Program-made: the position numbers and the translations under genes
Notes under the pieces: generated by a model
Databases searched by the model: none
What the model was told of the DNA's origin: nothing
What the model saw: only the letters and a program-made list of their open reading frames with translations
In this document: one piece after another, positions 7,992 through 17,763 of the stretch
How positions within the stretch are numbered: position 1 is the stretch's first letter
How the letters are laid out: each line of letters starts with the position of its first letter
Assembly (NCBI GenBank): GCA_018883895.1
Contig: JAHLFG010000089.1
Location: forward strand, 1 to 40,832
Source: Candidatus Anaerobiospirillum merdipullorum
GTDB lineage: Bacteria > Pseudomonadota > Gammaproteobacteria > Enterobacterales > Succinivibrionaceae
Direction: 5' to 3'
DNA length: 40,832 nucleotides

Positions 7992-9236
7992 GTGTTATTA
8001 AGTTTATTTAAGAAAATAGCGCCGATGTTTGAGAAGGATGGCGTGCTTGAAAAGCTGTACCCTCTCTACGAAGGTGCTTTTACCTTCATGTATAGCTCCG
8101 GCAAGGTCACCACCGGCCATACTCATGTGCGCGACTATATTGATTTAAAGCGCATCATGATTATCGTCTGGTTTGCGGTGTTACCGGCTATGCTCTGGGG
8201 CTGGTACAACACCGGTGCGCAGACTGTGGCCGCTTTAGCCACCTTGCCCAACGGCGCTGATCTGGCCAATGCTTCCTATGCACTCTTTAGCAGTGACTAT
8301 CACTATGCCTTAGTGCAATTGTTAGGCGGTACCTTAGGTGCTGATGCCGGCCTCTACTCCAAGATGCTCATCGGTGCAGTGTACTTCCTGCCGATTTACA
8401 TCGTGGTGTTCATTGTCGGTGGTATCTGGGAAGTGCTGTTCTGCGTGACCCGTCATCACGACATCAATGAAGGTTTCTTCGTGACCTCCATTCTGTTTGC
8501 GTTGATTGTCCCGCCGACCATGCCGCTGTGGCAGGCTGCCTTAGGTATTTCCTTTGGTGTGGTTATCGCCAAGGAAGTCTTTGGTGGTACCGGTCGTAAC
8601 TTCATGAACCCGGCCTTAGCTGGTCGTGCTTTCCTGTTCTTTGCCTACCCGGCTTCCATTTCCGGCACCGAGTGCTGGATCCCGGTAGACGGCTTCTCGG
8701 GGGCAACTCCGCTGGCCCAGTGGCAGGCAGGTGGTCAGGACGCGCTGGTTAATATCTCCGGTGAAGCCATTTCCTGGATGGATGCCTTCTTAGGTAACAT
8801 CCCGGGCTGCATCGGTGAAGGTTCGACCCTGATGATCGCCGTAGGTGCCTTTATCATCCTCATTACCGGTATCGCCTCGTGGCGTATTATGGCCGGTGTG
8901 CTGGTGGGTGCCTTCTTAATGTCCTCCTTATTCAACGCCATTGGCTCTGATACCAACCCGATGTTCTCCATGAGCTTCATGTGGCATCTGGTGTTAGGCG
9001 GCTTTGCCTTCGGTCTGGTCTTCATGGCCACCGATCCGGTATCCTCGGCCTTTACTAATGGCGGCAAATGGGCCTTTGGCCTGTTAATTGGCGTCATGGT
9101 GATCCTCGTGCGCGTGGTCAACCCGGCCTACCCTGAGGGCATGATGCTGGCCATCTTATTTGCCAACTGCTGCGCTCCGTTGTTCGACTACTTGAGTGCT
9201 CAGCGCAATATCAAGAGGAGACTTGCCCGTGCTTAA
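7992..9236 (+). CDS. nqrB: Na+-translocating NADH:quinone reductase subunit B
   Basis: NqrB is an integral-membrane subunit that carries covalent FMN and riboflavin and takes part in Na+ transport. The flavinylation motif SGAT is visible, with the acceptor threonine near residue 239, and [19 protein letters not shown] near the N-terminus is typical. There are about ten hydrophobic segments and 414 residues, the usual length. The start is a GTG behind GGAGGG, which overlaps the nqrA 3' end. The last 8 nt overlap the chosen nqrC start. FMN attachment requires ApbE, encoded at 21728. Confidence 0.97.
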   Translation: MLLSLFKKIAPMFEKDGVLEKLYPLYEGAFTFMYSSGKVTTGHTHVRDYIDLKRIMIIVWFAVLPAMLWGWYNTGAQTVAALATLPNGADLANASYALFSSDYHYALVQLLGGTLGADAGLYSKMLIGAVYFLPIYIVVFIVGGIWEVLFCVTRHHDINEGFFVTSILFALIVPPTMPLWQAALGISFGVVIAKEVFGGTGRNFMNPALAGRAFLFFAYPASISGTECWIPVDGFSGATPLAQWQAGGQDALVNISGEAISWMDAFLGNIPGCIGEGSTLMIAVGAFIILITGIASWRIMAGVLVGAFLMSSLFNAIGSDTNPMFSMSFMWHLVLGGFAFGLVFMATDPVSSAFTNGGKWAFGLLIGVMVILVRVVNPAYPEGMMLAILFANCCAPLFDYLSAQRNIKRRLARA

Positions 9237-10017
9237 GTTTAATAAAGACTCCGTAGTGGGTACCTTCACCGTCATCCTCGGCTTCTGCTTAGTTTGCTCC
9301 GTGTTAGTGTCCAGCGCCGTGGTGGCCCTTGATCCGTTCAAGGCTGCTGCCGTTGCCAATGACCGTCAGGTAAGCATTCTGCGCGTGTCGGGTTATGAGG
9401 TGCAGGGTACGGTAGCCCAAACCTACGAGGCACATATTCAGGCACAGCTGCTTGATACCGAAACTGGCAAACTAGTTCCGGAGATGCAGGCTGAGGCTGA
9501 TGGCTACAATTTCGTATCCCAGGCAAAAAATCCGCAGGCTAATGTGGTTATTCCGAGTGAAGAAGATATCGCCGGTATCCGCATGCACTCCAAGCTCATG
9601 CCGGTTTACTTCGCGCATGACGAAGAGGGCAATGTCAGCCGCGTGATTTTACCGTTCTACGGTGCTGCACTGTGGTCTACGGCCTATGGTTATGTCGCAG
9701 TTGCTACTGATGGCAATACCATTAAGGGCGTGACCTTCTATCAGCACGGTGAGACCCCGGGCTTAGGCGGTGAAATTGACAACCCCAGATGGCAAGCACT
9801 GTGGGTGGATAAGAAGATTGAAAATCCGGAAGGTCAATTGGCTTTCAACATCCTTAAGGGCGCTGATCATGAAGGCGACGGTAAGGACTATGAAGTCGAT
9901 GCCCTCTCGGGTGCTACTCTGACCACCAACGGTATTCGCCACGCTGCTCAGTACTGGCTGGGCACTGTCTACAAGCCGTTCCTTGATCAATTACGCAAGG
10001 GGGAGATCCTTAAATGA
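9229..10017 (+). CDS. nqrC: Na+-translocating NADH:quinone reductase subunit C
   Basis: NqrC has one N-terminal membrane helix ([25 protein letters not shown] region) and a periplasmic domain carrying a second covalent FMN. The SGAT motif ([12 protein letters not shown]) places the acceptor threonine near residue 230. I chose GTG 9229 (protein start [11 protein letters not shown]) because AGAGGAGA lies just upstream and homologues begin close to the membrane helix. An in-frame ATG at 9196 would add 11 residues inside nqrB. From the GTG the protein has 262 residues. It overlaps nqrB by 8 nt and nqrD by 4 nt (ATGA), indicating coupled translation. Confidence 0.94.
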   Translation: MLKFNKDSVVGTFTVILGFCLVCSVLVSSAVVALDPFKAAAVANDRQVSILRVSGYEVQGTVAQTYEAHIQAQLLDTETGKLVPEMQAEADGYNFVSQAKNPQANVVIPSEEDIAGIRMHSKLMPVYFAHDEEGNVSRVILPFYGAALWSTAYGYVAVATDGNTIKGVTFYQHGETPGLGGEIDNPRWQALWVDKKIENPEGQLAFNILKGADHEGDGKDYEVDALSGATLTTNGIRHAAQYWLGTVYKPFLDQLRKGEILK

Positions 10018-10679
10018 GTTCAGATGTAAAAACCCCTACTTGGAAAGAGGCGTTGCTCGACCCGCTCATCTCCAATAACCCGGTGATGGTGCAGGTGCTG
10101 GGTATCTGCTCGACCCTGGCAGTTACCTCAAGCATGAAGACCGCTTTCGTCATGGGTATTTCCGTAACTGCGGTGACGGCCTTGTCCAATGCGGCAGTGT
10201 CCTATACCCGTAATTACATCCCAAGCAGTGTGCGCATTATTGCCCAGATGACCGTGATTGCCTCACTGGTTATTCTGGTAGACCAGATCTTAAAGGCCTT
10301 TGCCTACGATCTGTCCAAGCAGCTGTCAGTGTACGTCGGCCTTATCATCACCAACTGTATCGTGATGGGTCGTACTGAAGGCTTTGCCTTAAAGTACCCG
10401 CCGCTGCCTTCCTTCATGGATGGTGTCGGTAATGGCCTGGGTTACTTGATAGTGTTGTGCATCATCGCCACCGTGCGTGAGATTTTAGGCTCCGGCACCT
10501 GGTTTGGTCTTACCATATTACCGACCGTGAATAACGGTGGTTGGTATGTACCGTGTGGCTTAATGGTGATGCCGCCGTGCGCATTCTTCCTCGTTGGTCT
10601 GCTGATCTGGGTGGTTAAGACTTTCCGCAAAGAGTTAGTAGAGCCCGCTGAGTATGACACCCATAGGGAGGATTACTAA
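10014..10679 (+). CDS. nqrD: Na+-translocating NADH:quinone reductase subunit D
   Basis: NqrD is an integral-membrane subunit homologous to NqrE; together they hold an intramembrane iron centre through conserved cysteines. The two expected cysteines are present: C32 ([10 protein letters not shown]) and C115 (ITNCIVMGR). At 221 residues with about six membrane segments it is slightly longer than many homologues (about 210), the extra being a hydrophilic C-terminus. The ATG overlaps the nqrC stop as ATGA, behind a GGGGGAGA ribosome site. nqrE follows after 2 nt. Confidence 0.97.
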   Translation: MSSDVKTPTWKEALLDPLISNNPVMVQVLGICSTLAVTSSMKTAFVMGISVTAVTALSNAAVSYTRNYIPSSVRIIAQMTVIASLVILVDQILKAFAYDLSKQLSVYVGLIITNCIVMGRTEGFALKYPPLPSFMDGVGNGLGYLIVLCIIATVREILGSGTWFGLTILPTVNNGGWYVPCGLMVMPPCAFFLVGLLIWVVKTFRKELVEPAEYDTHREDY

Positions 10680-10681
10680 GC

Positions 10682-11281
10682 ATGATTGAGCATTATCTGT
10701 CACTGTTTGTCAGAGCAGTTTTCATTGAAAACATGGCTCTGGCCTTCTTCCTGGGTATGTGTACTTTCCTGGCCGTGTCCAAGAAGGTATCCACTTCCGC
10801 AGGTTTAGGTGCAGCTGTGGTGATGGTGCAGGTGCTGGCCGTACCGGTCAACAACCTCATCAATACTTATGTGCTGCTGCCCGATGCTTTAGTGAAGGGC
10901 CTGGACTTATCCTTCCTTTCCTTCATTACCTACATCGGTGTGATTGCAGCCTTAGTGCAGTTGCTTGAGATGTTCCTTGATAAGTACGTACCGTCACTGT
11001 ACAGCGCGCTGGGTATTTTCCTGCCGCTGATTACGGTAAACTGCGTGATTTTCGCCGGTGTGTCCTTCATGGTGCAGCGTGAATACACTTTCGCCGAGTC
11101 GGTGGTGTATGGCTTAGGTTCAGGTCTGTCCTGGGCTATGGCTATCATCCTCTTGGCTGCTATTCGCGAGCGTCTGAAGTATGCTGATGTGCCTGCTGGT
11201 CTGCGCGGTATCGGTATTACCTTCATTGTCGCAGGACTGATGGCCATCGGCTTCATGTCCTTCTCAGGCATTCAGCTCTAA
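10682..11281 (+). CDS. nqrE: Na+-translocating NADH:quinone reductase subunit E
   Basis: NqrE is the inverted-topology partner of NqrD in the membrane. The conserved cysteines are C27 ([11 protein letters not shown]) and C121 ([11 protein letters not shown]), and the N-terminal [20 protein letters not shown] is typical. There are 199 residues and about six membrane helices, the normal size. The ATG follows GGAGGATTACTAAGC at the end of nqrD. nqrF begins 9 nt after the stop. Confidence 0.97.
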   Translation: MIEHYLSLFVRAVFIENMALAFFLGMCTFLAVSKKVSTSAGLGAAVVMVQVLAVPVNNLINTYVLLPDALVKGLDLSFLSFITYIGVIAALVQLLEMFLDKYVPSLYSALGIFLPLITVNCVIFAGVSFMVQREYTFAESVVYGLGSGLSWAMAIILLAAIRERLKYADVPAGLRGIGITFIVAGLMAIGFMSFSGIQL

Positions 11282-11290
11282 GGAGGAAAC

Positions 11291-12520
11291 ATGTTTACTA
11301 TCGTTTCTGGCGTGGTGATGTTCGTTGTCATCATCGCTGTCCTGGTGGCTCTCATCTTAGTTGCCAAGCGCTTCTTAGTGCAAAGCGGCGATGTGACCAT
11401 CGGTATTAACGGCGATCCTGCTCATGCAATGAAGGTCCCGGCCGGTGATAAATTATTGAACTCGCTGTCCAATAACGGCGTGTTCGTCTCCTCAGCCTGC
11501 GGTGGCCGTGGTGCTTGCGGTCAGTGCAAGGTGAAGGTAGTCAAGGGCGGTGGCGATGTGTTACCGATTGAGTACTCACATTTCACTAAGCGTCAAATTA
11601 AAGAAGGCTGGCGTTTGGCTTGTCAGGTCACGGTCAAGAATGACGTGGACATCGAGTTGCCGCCTGAGGTCTTTGGCGTGAAGAAGTGGGAGTGCGAGGT
11701 TATTTCCAATAACAACGTCGCTACCTTCATTAAGGAATTACGTCTGCGCCTGCCGGCAGGCGAGGAAGTTCCGTTCCGCGCTGGTGGTTACATTCAGATT
11801 GAATGCCCGCCGCACACGGTCTACTACAAGGATTTTGATATCCCTGAGCAGTATCGCGACGACTGGAACAAATATGGCCTGTTTGACTTGGTCTCCAAGG
11901 TAGACACTCCTACCATGCGTGCCTACTCCATGGCCAACTACCCTGATGAAAAGGGCCTTATCATGCTGACCGTGCGTATTGCTACGCCGCCTTTACGTCA
12001 GCTTAAGGAAATTCCGCCTGGGATTATGTCCTCCTATATTTGGAGCTTAAAGCCGGGTGATAAGGTCACCATTTCCGGTCCGTTCGGCGAGTTCTTCGCT
12101 CGCGACACCGACAACGAAATGGTCTTTATCGGTGGTGGTGCCGGTATGGCTCCGATGCGCTCGCACATCTTCGATCAGTTAAAGCGCCTGAACACCAAGC
12201 GCCGCATCTCCTTCTGGTATGGTGCCCGCTCGCTGAAGGAAGCTTTCTACGTCGATGAGTTCAATCAGCTGGCCAAGGAGCATCCGAACTTCACGTGGCA
12301 TCTGGCCCTGTCCGATCCTCTTCCTGAGGATCAGTGGACTGGTCTGACTGGCTTTATTGCCAACGTGCTGTATGAACAGTACCTCAAGAGCCATAAGAAT
12401 CCTGAGGACTGCGAGTACTATATGTGCGGACCTCCGATGATGACCAAGAGCGCAGTGGATATGCTGCACTCCTTAGGTGTTGAAGACGATAACATCCTCT
12501 TTGACAACTTTGGCGGTTAA
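11291..12520 (+). CDS. nqrF: Na+-translocating NADH:quinone reductase subunit F
   Basis: NqrF is the NADH-oxidising subunit: one N-terminal membrane helix (residues about 3-27), a ferredoxin-like [2Fe-2S] domain and a ferredoxin-reductase FAD/NADH domain. The cluster cysteines fall at C70, C76, C79 and C111, the same spacing as in Vibrio cholerae NqrF. The FAD motif is [10 protein letters not shown], the NADH motif [12 protein letters not shown], and the C-terminus has MCGPPMM and ends NFGG. At 409 residues it is complete. It starts behind AAGGAGG and is the last gene of the operon; a strong terminator follows 12 nt after the stop. Neither apbE nor nqrM follows, unlike in Vibrio. Confidence 0.98.
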   Translation: MFTIVSGVVMFVVIIAVLVALILVAKRFLVQSGDVTIGINGDPAHAMKVPAGDKLLNSLSNNGVFVSSACGGRGACGQCKVKVVKGGGDVLPIEYSHFTKRQIKEGWRLACQVTVKNDVDIELPPEVFGVKKWECEVISNNNVATFIKELRLRLPAGEEVPFRAGGYIQIECPPHTVYYKDFDIPEQYRDDWNKYGLFDLVSKVDTPTMRAYSMANYPDEKGLIMLTVRIATPPLRQLKEIPPGIMSSYIWSLKPGDKVTISGPFGEFFARDTDNEMVFIGGGAGMAPMRSHIFDQLKRLNTKRRISFWYGARSLKEAFYVDEFNQLAKEHPNFTWHLALSDPLPEDQWTGLTGFIANVLYEQYLKSHKNPEDCEYYMCGPPMMTKSAVDMLHSLGVEDDNILFDNFGG

Positions 12521-12532
12521 TCAATAAACCGC

Positions 12533-12558
12533 AACCGGGGTCGTAAGACCCCGGTTTT
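12533..12558 (+). terminator. Rho-independent terminator of the nqr operon
   Basis: AACCGGGGTC and GACCCCGGTT form a perfect 10-bp stem with a GTAA loop, followed by TT. It starts 12 nt after the nqrF stop. Confidence 0.9.
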
Positions 12559-12570
12559 AAGCTGACGAGA

Positions 12571-12608
12571 GTGGCTTTTAACTCTGCTCGGGCGGGGTTA
12601 AAAGCCAC
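12571..12608. repeat. 12-bp perfect inverted repeat downstream of the nqr terminator
   Basis: GTGGCTTTTAAC and GTTAAAAGCCAC are perfect complements around a 14-nt G-rich loop. No T-tract follows on either strand. It could be a second terminator-like or 3' protective structure, or an operator for the next gene, whose start is 130 bp away. Confidence 0.6.
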
Positions 12609-12737
12609 TTAAGTATTTGCCTTGCAGTGTAAAAATTTATGCAAGGCCTGGGCTTTAAAAGATTAAATTTGCCCCAATATATGCTTTACGAACAAGTAGG
12701 GCATACAAAAATAAGAATAGAGGAAAGGGCGGCAAAG

Positions 12738-14705
12738 ATGCGCAGAATGATGGCAGCCGTTGCGGTGCTGACCATAGGACTTAGCGCCAACGCGACAGCG
12801 CTTACTTTATGGGAAGCCGGACGGCTTGATTATCCCGATGGCAATGCGGAGGTAGCGGCCTTTGTCAATGGACCGCAGGGCACACAATTGCAGGCTGTCT
12901 TGTGCGCCAAAAATGAAAGCGATAAAAATCGCCTGTCTTTATTATTGCCCGAATTTTTTGATACGGCCTTCATGTTTGAAGTGACCCTCACGTGCAATGA
13001 GCTGCAAACTACGGTCTATGCCGAGCTCTCGGGCAATGCCTTGGAGTTGCAGTTAGATGATGATTTTTATTTAAAATTAGCAAACAGCCACACCCTTACC
13101 TTAAGTTTCAAGCCCCAAGATGCGGCCTATTTGCATCTGCCGGTGAGTATTGATTTGCCCTTGTTGGGGGCTTCTGAGGTCATGCAGCAGGTGGCCTCAC
13201 AATGTGTGCTCTTGTGCCTAAATGAAGACTTTAAGTGCCGAGAGGGTTTGTTGTCGGCGCTGTTGTGGCCGCAAGCGGGCTTTAATCGGGATAGGTTTGG
13301 CAATGTGGATGAATTATGCACCAAACCTAATTTTCATGGCGGTTATAACTTCAATTTTACCGACAGTTGCCGCCTGACCCTTGATAGATTCTATGCCCGG
13401 GAAGGGCAGGGGCCATTGTCTTTTTTATATGCACTCTTTCATGGAGAGGGGGCCTATCAAAAATATAAGACCTTGTGGAATGATGCGGTAGCACAATTGT
13501 CGGTCGGGCCTTTGGCCGACCTTGGTTGGGCTGATGATGAGGAATGGTATTTGGGGCTGTATGCGTTAGCCGGCACCCGGCCGGTGGATGAATATCCGCA
13601 AAGCTATTTTAATATCTTGCATGTCGCGTCCGATCCCACCACCTTACTTTACGATATCGACAATCGCTATGAGATGGAAACGCTCAAATACGTGTCCGTG
13701 CTCATGCGTCGTTTGCAACCGTCCTATCAAACGCGTCAGGCTCTAGAGCAGGCCTTAAATGCCTGGTCGGACTTCTATCGGCAATTGACGGCCTTGCAAC
13801 CCTATATTTTAAAGGCACAGGCCTTACGACCGGTGATGTATCGCCTGATGTTACAACGCATTTGGCGTTTGGCCGGTAGGCCACAGGGGCTTGATTTACG
13901 CCCTGAGTATGCCTTTGTGCAGGGCACGGGCAATAAGACTATTACGCAAGATGCCTTAGAGAAAAAATGCGCGTATTTTGAGGGGATGCGCGGGGATGAG
14001 TTTTTCTTTGGGAGTGACGATTGTATTCACGCCATTCACAGTGAGATGCGCCATGCTGGGCTCATTACCGATGATTATCCGCAGTTATTGCAAGCTTGGG
14101 ATGATTTTGCCACCGCCTGGAGTAACTCCATCTTCTACTCTGACAGTGCCGATGATGCCGTAGGCGAGCATTTGCGCTCCAACTTGGCGCTGACCTTACT
14201 TACCGCCTGTCGCGTCTATGGCTTTGGCGATTATTTCTTATTGCGCGAGTGCATCTCCACCCGTGATGGCGATATCTGCTCCTTAGAGCGCGAACGCGCT
14301 TTACACTCCTTGGAGCATGAGCTGTCTAATAAGGTCAATGCCATTGCCGCCGTTTCGCGCGAGGATGCGCAAGAGTTACAACAGCTACATGCAAAATGGC
14401 TTAATTATCAAGATAAGCTTACCGCTTACGTAGCTGAGCTGGAGCGGCGCGGGCATTTGAGCTGGTGGCGCGCGCAATTGGTGCTCGGTATGTCCGGGGT
14501 GCTACAGACCAATGCGGTGATCAGTGCCCCGTATTATCGTGAAGAATTGCCCGATGAGACCTTAACGACCGGCAGTGAAGATGACTTTTTGGAAGAAGAT
14601 CCGCACTCGCAATTGCAGGATTTAAAGGCCGATGCCCTAGATGCTGCACAACAGCGTGCGCAAGAGCGGGAGCAAGAGCGCGATAAAGTACAGGATAGGC
14701 AATAG
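12738..14705 (+). CDS. Secreted protein of unknown function
   Basis: I do not recognise this family. The likely start is ATG 12738, giving 655 residues; it begins MRRMMAAVAVLTIGL, a Sec signal peptide with probable cleavage after NATA, and has an AGGAAAGGG stretch upstream. An in-frame ATG at 12639 would put 33 hydrophilic residues before the signal. The mature protein starts with a beta-rich segment of about 120 residues and continues into a mostly helical body with YNFNFTDSCRLTLDRFYARE and many W/Y-rich helices. It ends in a Q/E/R-rich coiled-coil tail. Several cysteines fit periplasmic disulfides. There is no lipobox and no C-terminal anchor. It stands alone between two terminators. Confidence 0.8.
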   Translation: MRRMMAAVAVLTIGLSANATALTLWEAGRLDYPDGNAEVAAFVNGPQGTQLQAVLCAKNESDKNRLSLLLPEFFDTAFMFEVTLTCNELQTTVYAELSGNALELQLDDDFYLKLANSHTLTLSFKPQDAAYLHLPVSIDLPLLGASEVMQQVASQCVLLCLNEDFKCREGLLSALLWPQAGFNRDRFGNVDELCTKPNFHGGYNFNFTDSCRLTLDRFYAREGQGPLSFLYALFHGEGAYQKYKTLWNDAVAQLSVGPLADLGWADDEEWYLGLYALAGTRPVDEYPQSYFNILHVASDPTTLLYDIDNRYEMETLKYVSVLMRRLQPSYQTRQALEQALNAWSDFYRQLTALQPYILKAQALRPVMYRLMLQRIWRLAGRPQGLDLRPEYAFVQGTGNKTITQDALEKKCAYFEGMRGDEFFFGSDDCIHAIHSEMRHAGLITDDYPQLLQAWDDFATAWSNSIFYSDSADDAVGEHLRSNLALTLLTACRVYGFGDYFLLRECISTRDGDICSLERERALHSLEHELSNKVNAIAAVSREDAQELQQLHAKWLNYQDKLTAYVAELERRGHLSWWRAQLVLGMSGVLQTNAVISAPYYREELPDETLTTGSEDDFLEEDPHSQLQDLKADALDAAQQRAQEREQERDKVQDRQ

Positions 14706-14718
14706 CTCATTAAACTAT

Positions 14719-14787
14719 AACCGCCTGTTAAACCGGGCAGATGCCATCACACCGGCAGTCCCGGCTCCTAACTTCAAGGCGGTTTTT
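14719..14787 (+). terminator. Terminator after the secreted-protein gene
   Basis: AACCGCC pairs with GGCGGTT, followed by TTT. The long loop contains a second GC-rich stem (CCGGG/CCCGG), so this is a branched hairpin. It lies 13 nt after the stop. Confidence 0.65.
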
Positions 14788-14897
14788 CCTGTCCTCTTCC
14801 TTTACCCCCATTTTCTTGCACCCCTGGCATTAGTTAGCGCAAGCACAGCTTAAAGCTAAATCTTTGGTCAATTAAAACAGCTTTATTAAAAACGTCA

Positions 14898-14929
14898 CCG
14901 CCCGGGCAAACTTGCGCTTGCCCGGGCGG
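14898..14929 (-). terminator. Terminator of the mglBAC operon
   Basis: CCGCCCGGGCAA and TTGCCCGGGCGG form a perfect 12-bp stem with an 8-nt loop. On the minus strand it is followed by TGACGTTTTTAAT. It lies about 20 bp beyond the mglC stop. Confidence 0.85.
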
Positions 14930-14950
14930 CTTTAGTAAAGGCAGGGGAGA

Positions 14951-16171
14951 TTACACCTTGCGGCGATACTTACCCATATCGATGGCCACGGCCACGGCGA
15001 TAATGATGCCCTTAATTACCTGCTGCCACATCGGGGAGACCGAGATGAACTGCAGGCCGTATTGAATGATGGTGAACACGAACACACCGGCGATAATACC
15101 GGAGACGGTAGCAATACCACCCATCAACGACACACCGCCCACCACGCAGGCTGCGATGGCGTCTAGCTCATAGCCCATACCATATTGGTTGGTAGCACCG
15201 GCAGTACGCGCTGCTTCCAACACACCGGCAATACCGTAAAGGGCTGCGGCTAAGATGAAGATGAAGAGGTTGGTCATGTAGACGTTCACACCGGCGACCA
15301 CGGCAGCCTCACGGTTGCCACCTAAGGCGTAGACGTTCTTACCAAACACCGTCTTGTTGAGCACGAACCAAATCGCCACGGTAATGACGGCGGCAATCGG
15401 GATCAGAATGGAGATGCCCGGGAAGGAGCCTGACTGGAAGAACTTAGTCTGACCTAAAGCGGCAAAGTCCGGACGCACACCACCAATCGGCTGGGAATTG
15501 TTAGGCGGCAGGTCGAAGTACAGCGAGCAGCTACCATAAACAATAACCGAGGTGGCCAAGGAGGCAATGAACGGGTGCATCTCATATTGCGCGACCAAGA
15601 AGCCGTTTAACGCACCAAAGACCATACAAATCAAGATGGCGATGATGATAGGGATAAACAGCGGTAACTGTGCCAGATCCGGGAAGAAGCGGTTGGCATA
15701 GTCGGAGGTCTGCAACATTGAAGTGGAGACCACGGCAGCTAAACCTACAATACGACCGGCTGACAGATCGCATCCGGCGATGATTAAGGTAAAGCAGATA
15801 CCTAAGGCAATAATGAGCTTGGTGGAGGACTGCGTCATAATATCGAGCACCACACGAATTTGCATGAAGCGCGGTTGCAGGACGCAGATGATGAAGACTA
15901 AGACCACCATGGCGATAATAATGGCGTAATTGGTCAGCACATTATTTAAGGTCTTGGCATTAAGCTCAATATCATCAGTATGCCCACCGGGATGATAGAA
16001 GCGGTAAGCGTTTTGAATGGCGATCCACAAGCCTACGATCATCATGATAATCGGCAGATCGTAGAGCGTCTTGATGGCAACAAAGTGCAGCGCGATGCCT
16101 AAAAGCAGGATCAGGGCACCAAGGCCGATCAGGCTTTTGCGGTAGCTGCTTCTAGTGATAACACTGGACAT
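14951..16171 (-). CDS. mglC: Galactose/methyl-galactoside ABC transporter permease
   Basis: This is the inner-membrane permease of the MglBAC importer, an RbsC-like BPD_transp_2 family protein. Typical segments are GICFTLIIAGCDLSAGRIVG, GALNGFLVAQYEMHPFIASL and FGKNVYALGGNREAAVVAGV (EAA-like loop). At 406 residues it is about 70 longer than E. coli MglC (336). The extra part is N-terminal: two hydrophobic segments and a hydrophilic loop (FYHPGGHTDDIELNAKTL). The start follows CAGGAGC and lies 13 nt after mglA. It is the last gene of the operon and ends before a strong terminator. Confidence 0.93.
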   Translation of the reverse strand: MSSVITRSSYRKSLIGLGALILLLGIALHFVAIKTLYDLPIIMMIVGLWIAIQNAYRFYHPGGHTDDIELNAKTLNNVLTNYAIIIAMVVLVFIICVLQPRFMQIRVVLDIMTQSSTKLIIALGICFTLIIAGCDLSAGRIVGLAAVVSTSMLQTSDYANRFFPDLAQLPLFIPIIIAILICMVFGALNGFLVAQYEMHPFIASLATSVIVYGSCSLYFDLPPNNSQPIGGVRPDFAALGQTKFFQSGSFPGISILIPIAAVITVAIWFVLNKTVFGKNVYALGGNREAAVVAGVNVYMTNLFIFILAAALYGIAGVLEAARTAGATNQYGMGYELDAIAACVVGGVSLMGGIATVSGIIAGVFVFTIIQYGLQFISVSPMWQQVIKGIIIAVAVAIDMGKYRRKV

Positions 16172-16184
16172 TTAATAGCTCCTG

Positions 16185-17684
16185 TTATTTAAAAGATGAG
16201 GCCAGGCGCATGATTTCTACCTGGTCGAAGTGTTCTTTATCCACAAAGCCGGTAACGTGGCCTTCGCACATCACCATAATGCGATCGGACATACCCATGA
16301 GCTCCGGCATTTCAGAGGAGATCATGATGATGGACTTGCCTTGCTTAATCTGATCGAGCATTAGGGTATAGATTTCGTACTTAGCACCCACGTCAATACC
16401 ACGGGTCGGCTCATCGAAAATAATGATGTCAGAATTGGTCAACAACCAACGGGCGATCAACACCTTTTGCTGATTACCACCGGACAGGTTCTTGATCGGA
16501 GTTTCCAGATTCGGCATCTTGACGTTGAGATCTTTACACGAGGTGGCAGCTGCCGGGGCACGCTTGGCATTATCGAGCACACCCATATGCGCAAACTGCT
16601 GTTGTGCAGCAATCACGGTATTATCCAAAATGGACAGAATACCGAAAATACCGTTTTGACGACGCTCTTCAGTTAAGAGGGCAATACCATTTTTCTTGGC
16701 ATCGCGCACCGAGTGAATATGAATCTCTTGGCCGTTTTTGTAGATCTTGCCTTCACGCACCGGACGCAGACCGAAGATACTTTCGACCAGCTCAGTACGT
16801 TGTGCGCCAACGAGACCGCCGATACCCAAGATTTCGCCCTTATGGAGCTCAAAATTGACATCGACAAAGGAGCGCTTGGCAGCTGCGGATAAGTGCTCGA
16901 CTTTAAGCACCACTTCTTTTTCCGGAGCACTTTCACGCGGCGGGAAGCGATTGGTCATGTCACGACCTACCATCTTACGAATGATGAAGTCTTGATCGAT
17001 ATCCTTAGCTGCCCAAGTACCGACGTATTTACCGTCACGCATGATGGTTACATCATCAGAAATGCGTAAGATCTCTTCCATCTTGTGTGAAATGTAGATG
17101 ATGGAGCGACCTTCAGCTCTTAACTTATTGATGATGTTAAAGAGATATTCAACTTCGTTTTCCGTTAAGGACGAGGTCGGCTCATCCATAATGATGATCT
17201 TGGCGTTATAAGAAATAGCGCGCGCAATTTCTACTAATTGCAAGTTAGACGGTGAAACCGTACCGGCGCGGGCGAGCGGATCAACATTCAGGCCAATGGT
17301 CTTAAATAAGTCCACCGTATCCTGATACATCTTGGCGTGATCAACAAAGCCATATTTTAACGGGAAGCGACCGATCCAAACATTTTCCATCACCGGACGG
17401 AAACGGATCGGGTGCAACTCCTGATGGATCATGGTAATACCCATGCCAAGAGCTGCTTTTGTATTTGGGATGTCTGTAATCTTTTTGCCCTGATAGATAA
17501 TTTCGCCTTCATCAGGGTGATACAGACCGAACAGACATTTCATCAGCGTCGACTTACCGGCACCATTTTCACCCATCAGGGCGTGGACCGTGCCCGGGCG
17601 TACTTTTAAATTGGCATGATCAAGTGCCAGTACACCGGGGAAACGCTTGACAATGTTGTTCATCTCAAGCACATATTCTGTCAT
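16185..17684 (-). CDS. mglA: Galactose/methyl-galactoside ABC transporter ATP-binding protein
   Basis: MglA is a duplicated ABC ATPase that powers MglC. The first domain has Walker A GENGAGKST, signature-like VSPSNLQLVEIARA, and Walker B IIIMDEPTSSL. The second domain, from about residue 260, has the degenerate Walker A region typical of sugar ATPases of this class, LSGGNQQKVLIARWL and IIIFDEPTRGIDVG. At 499 residues it is of usual size (E. coli 506). The ATG lies behind GAGGAA. Sequence alone cannot separate galactose from related sugars, but the mglB neighbour supports galactose/glucose. Confidence 0.95.
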   Translation of the reverse strand: MTEYVLEMNNIVKRFPGVLALDHANLKVRPGTVHALMGENGAGKSTLMKCLFGLYHPDEGEIIYQGKKITDIPNTKAALGMGITMIHQELHPIRFRPVMENVWIGRFPLKYGFVDHAKMYQDTVDLFKTIGLNVDPLARAGTVSPSNLQLVEIARAISYNAKIIIMDEPTSSLTENEVEYLFNIINKLRAEGRSIIYISHKMEEILRISDDVTIMRDGKYVGTWAAKDIDQDFIIRKMVGRDMTNRFPPRESAPEKEVVLKVEHLSAAAKRSFVDVNFELHKGEILGIGGLVGAQRTELVESIFGLRPVREGKIYKNGQEIHIHSVRDAKKNGIALLTEERRQNGIFGILSILDNTVIAAQQQFAHMGVLDNAKRAPAAATSCKDLNVKMPNLETPIKNLSGGNQQKVLIARWLLTNSDIIIFDEPTRGIDVGAKYEIYTLMLDQIKQGKSIIMISSEMPELMGMSDRIMVMCEGHVTGFVDKEHFDQVEIMRLASSFK

Positions 17685-17716
17685 TGAGAATGTTCCTCAC
17701 CTTATGCTTAAACTCA

Positions 17717-17743
17717 AAACCCCCTGCGCAAAGCAGAGGGTTT
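17717..17743 (-). terminator. Intra-operon hairpin between mglB and mglA
   Basis: AAACCCTCTGC and GCAGGGGGTTT on the minus strand form an 11-bp stem with one G-U pair and a 5-nt loop, followed by TTGAG. It is probably an attenuator or mRNA-stabilising hairpin that lets the binding protein be made in excess of MglA and MglC, a common arrangement in such operons. Confidence 0.6.
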
Positions 17744-17763
17744 GCGGCCAAATTAGGATTTAA

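Noticed and set aside
12639-12737. Upstream start of the secreted protein
   Set aside because: It would place 33 polar residues ahead of a clear signal peptide, and the better ribosome site precedes ATG 12738.
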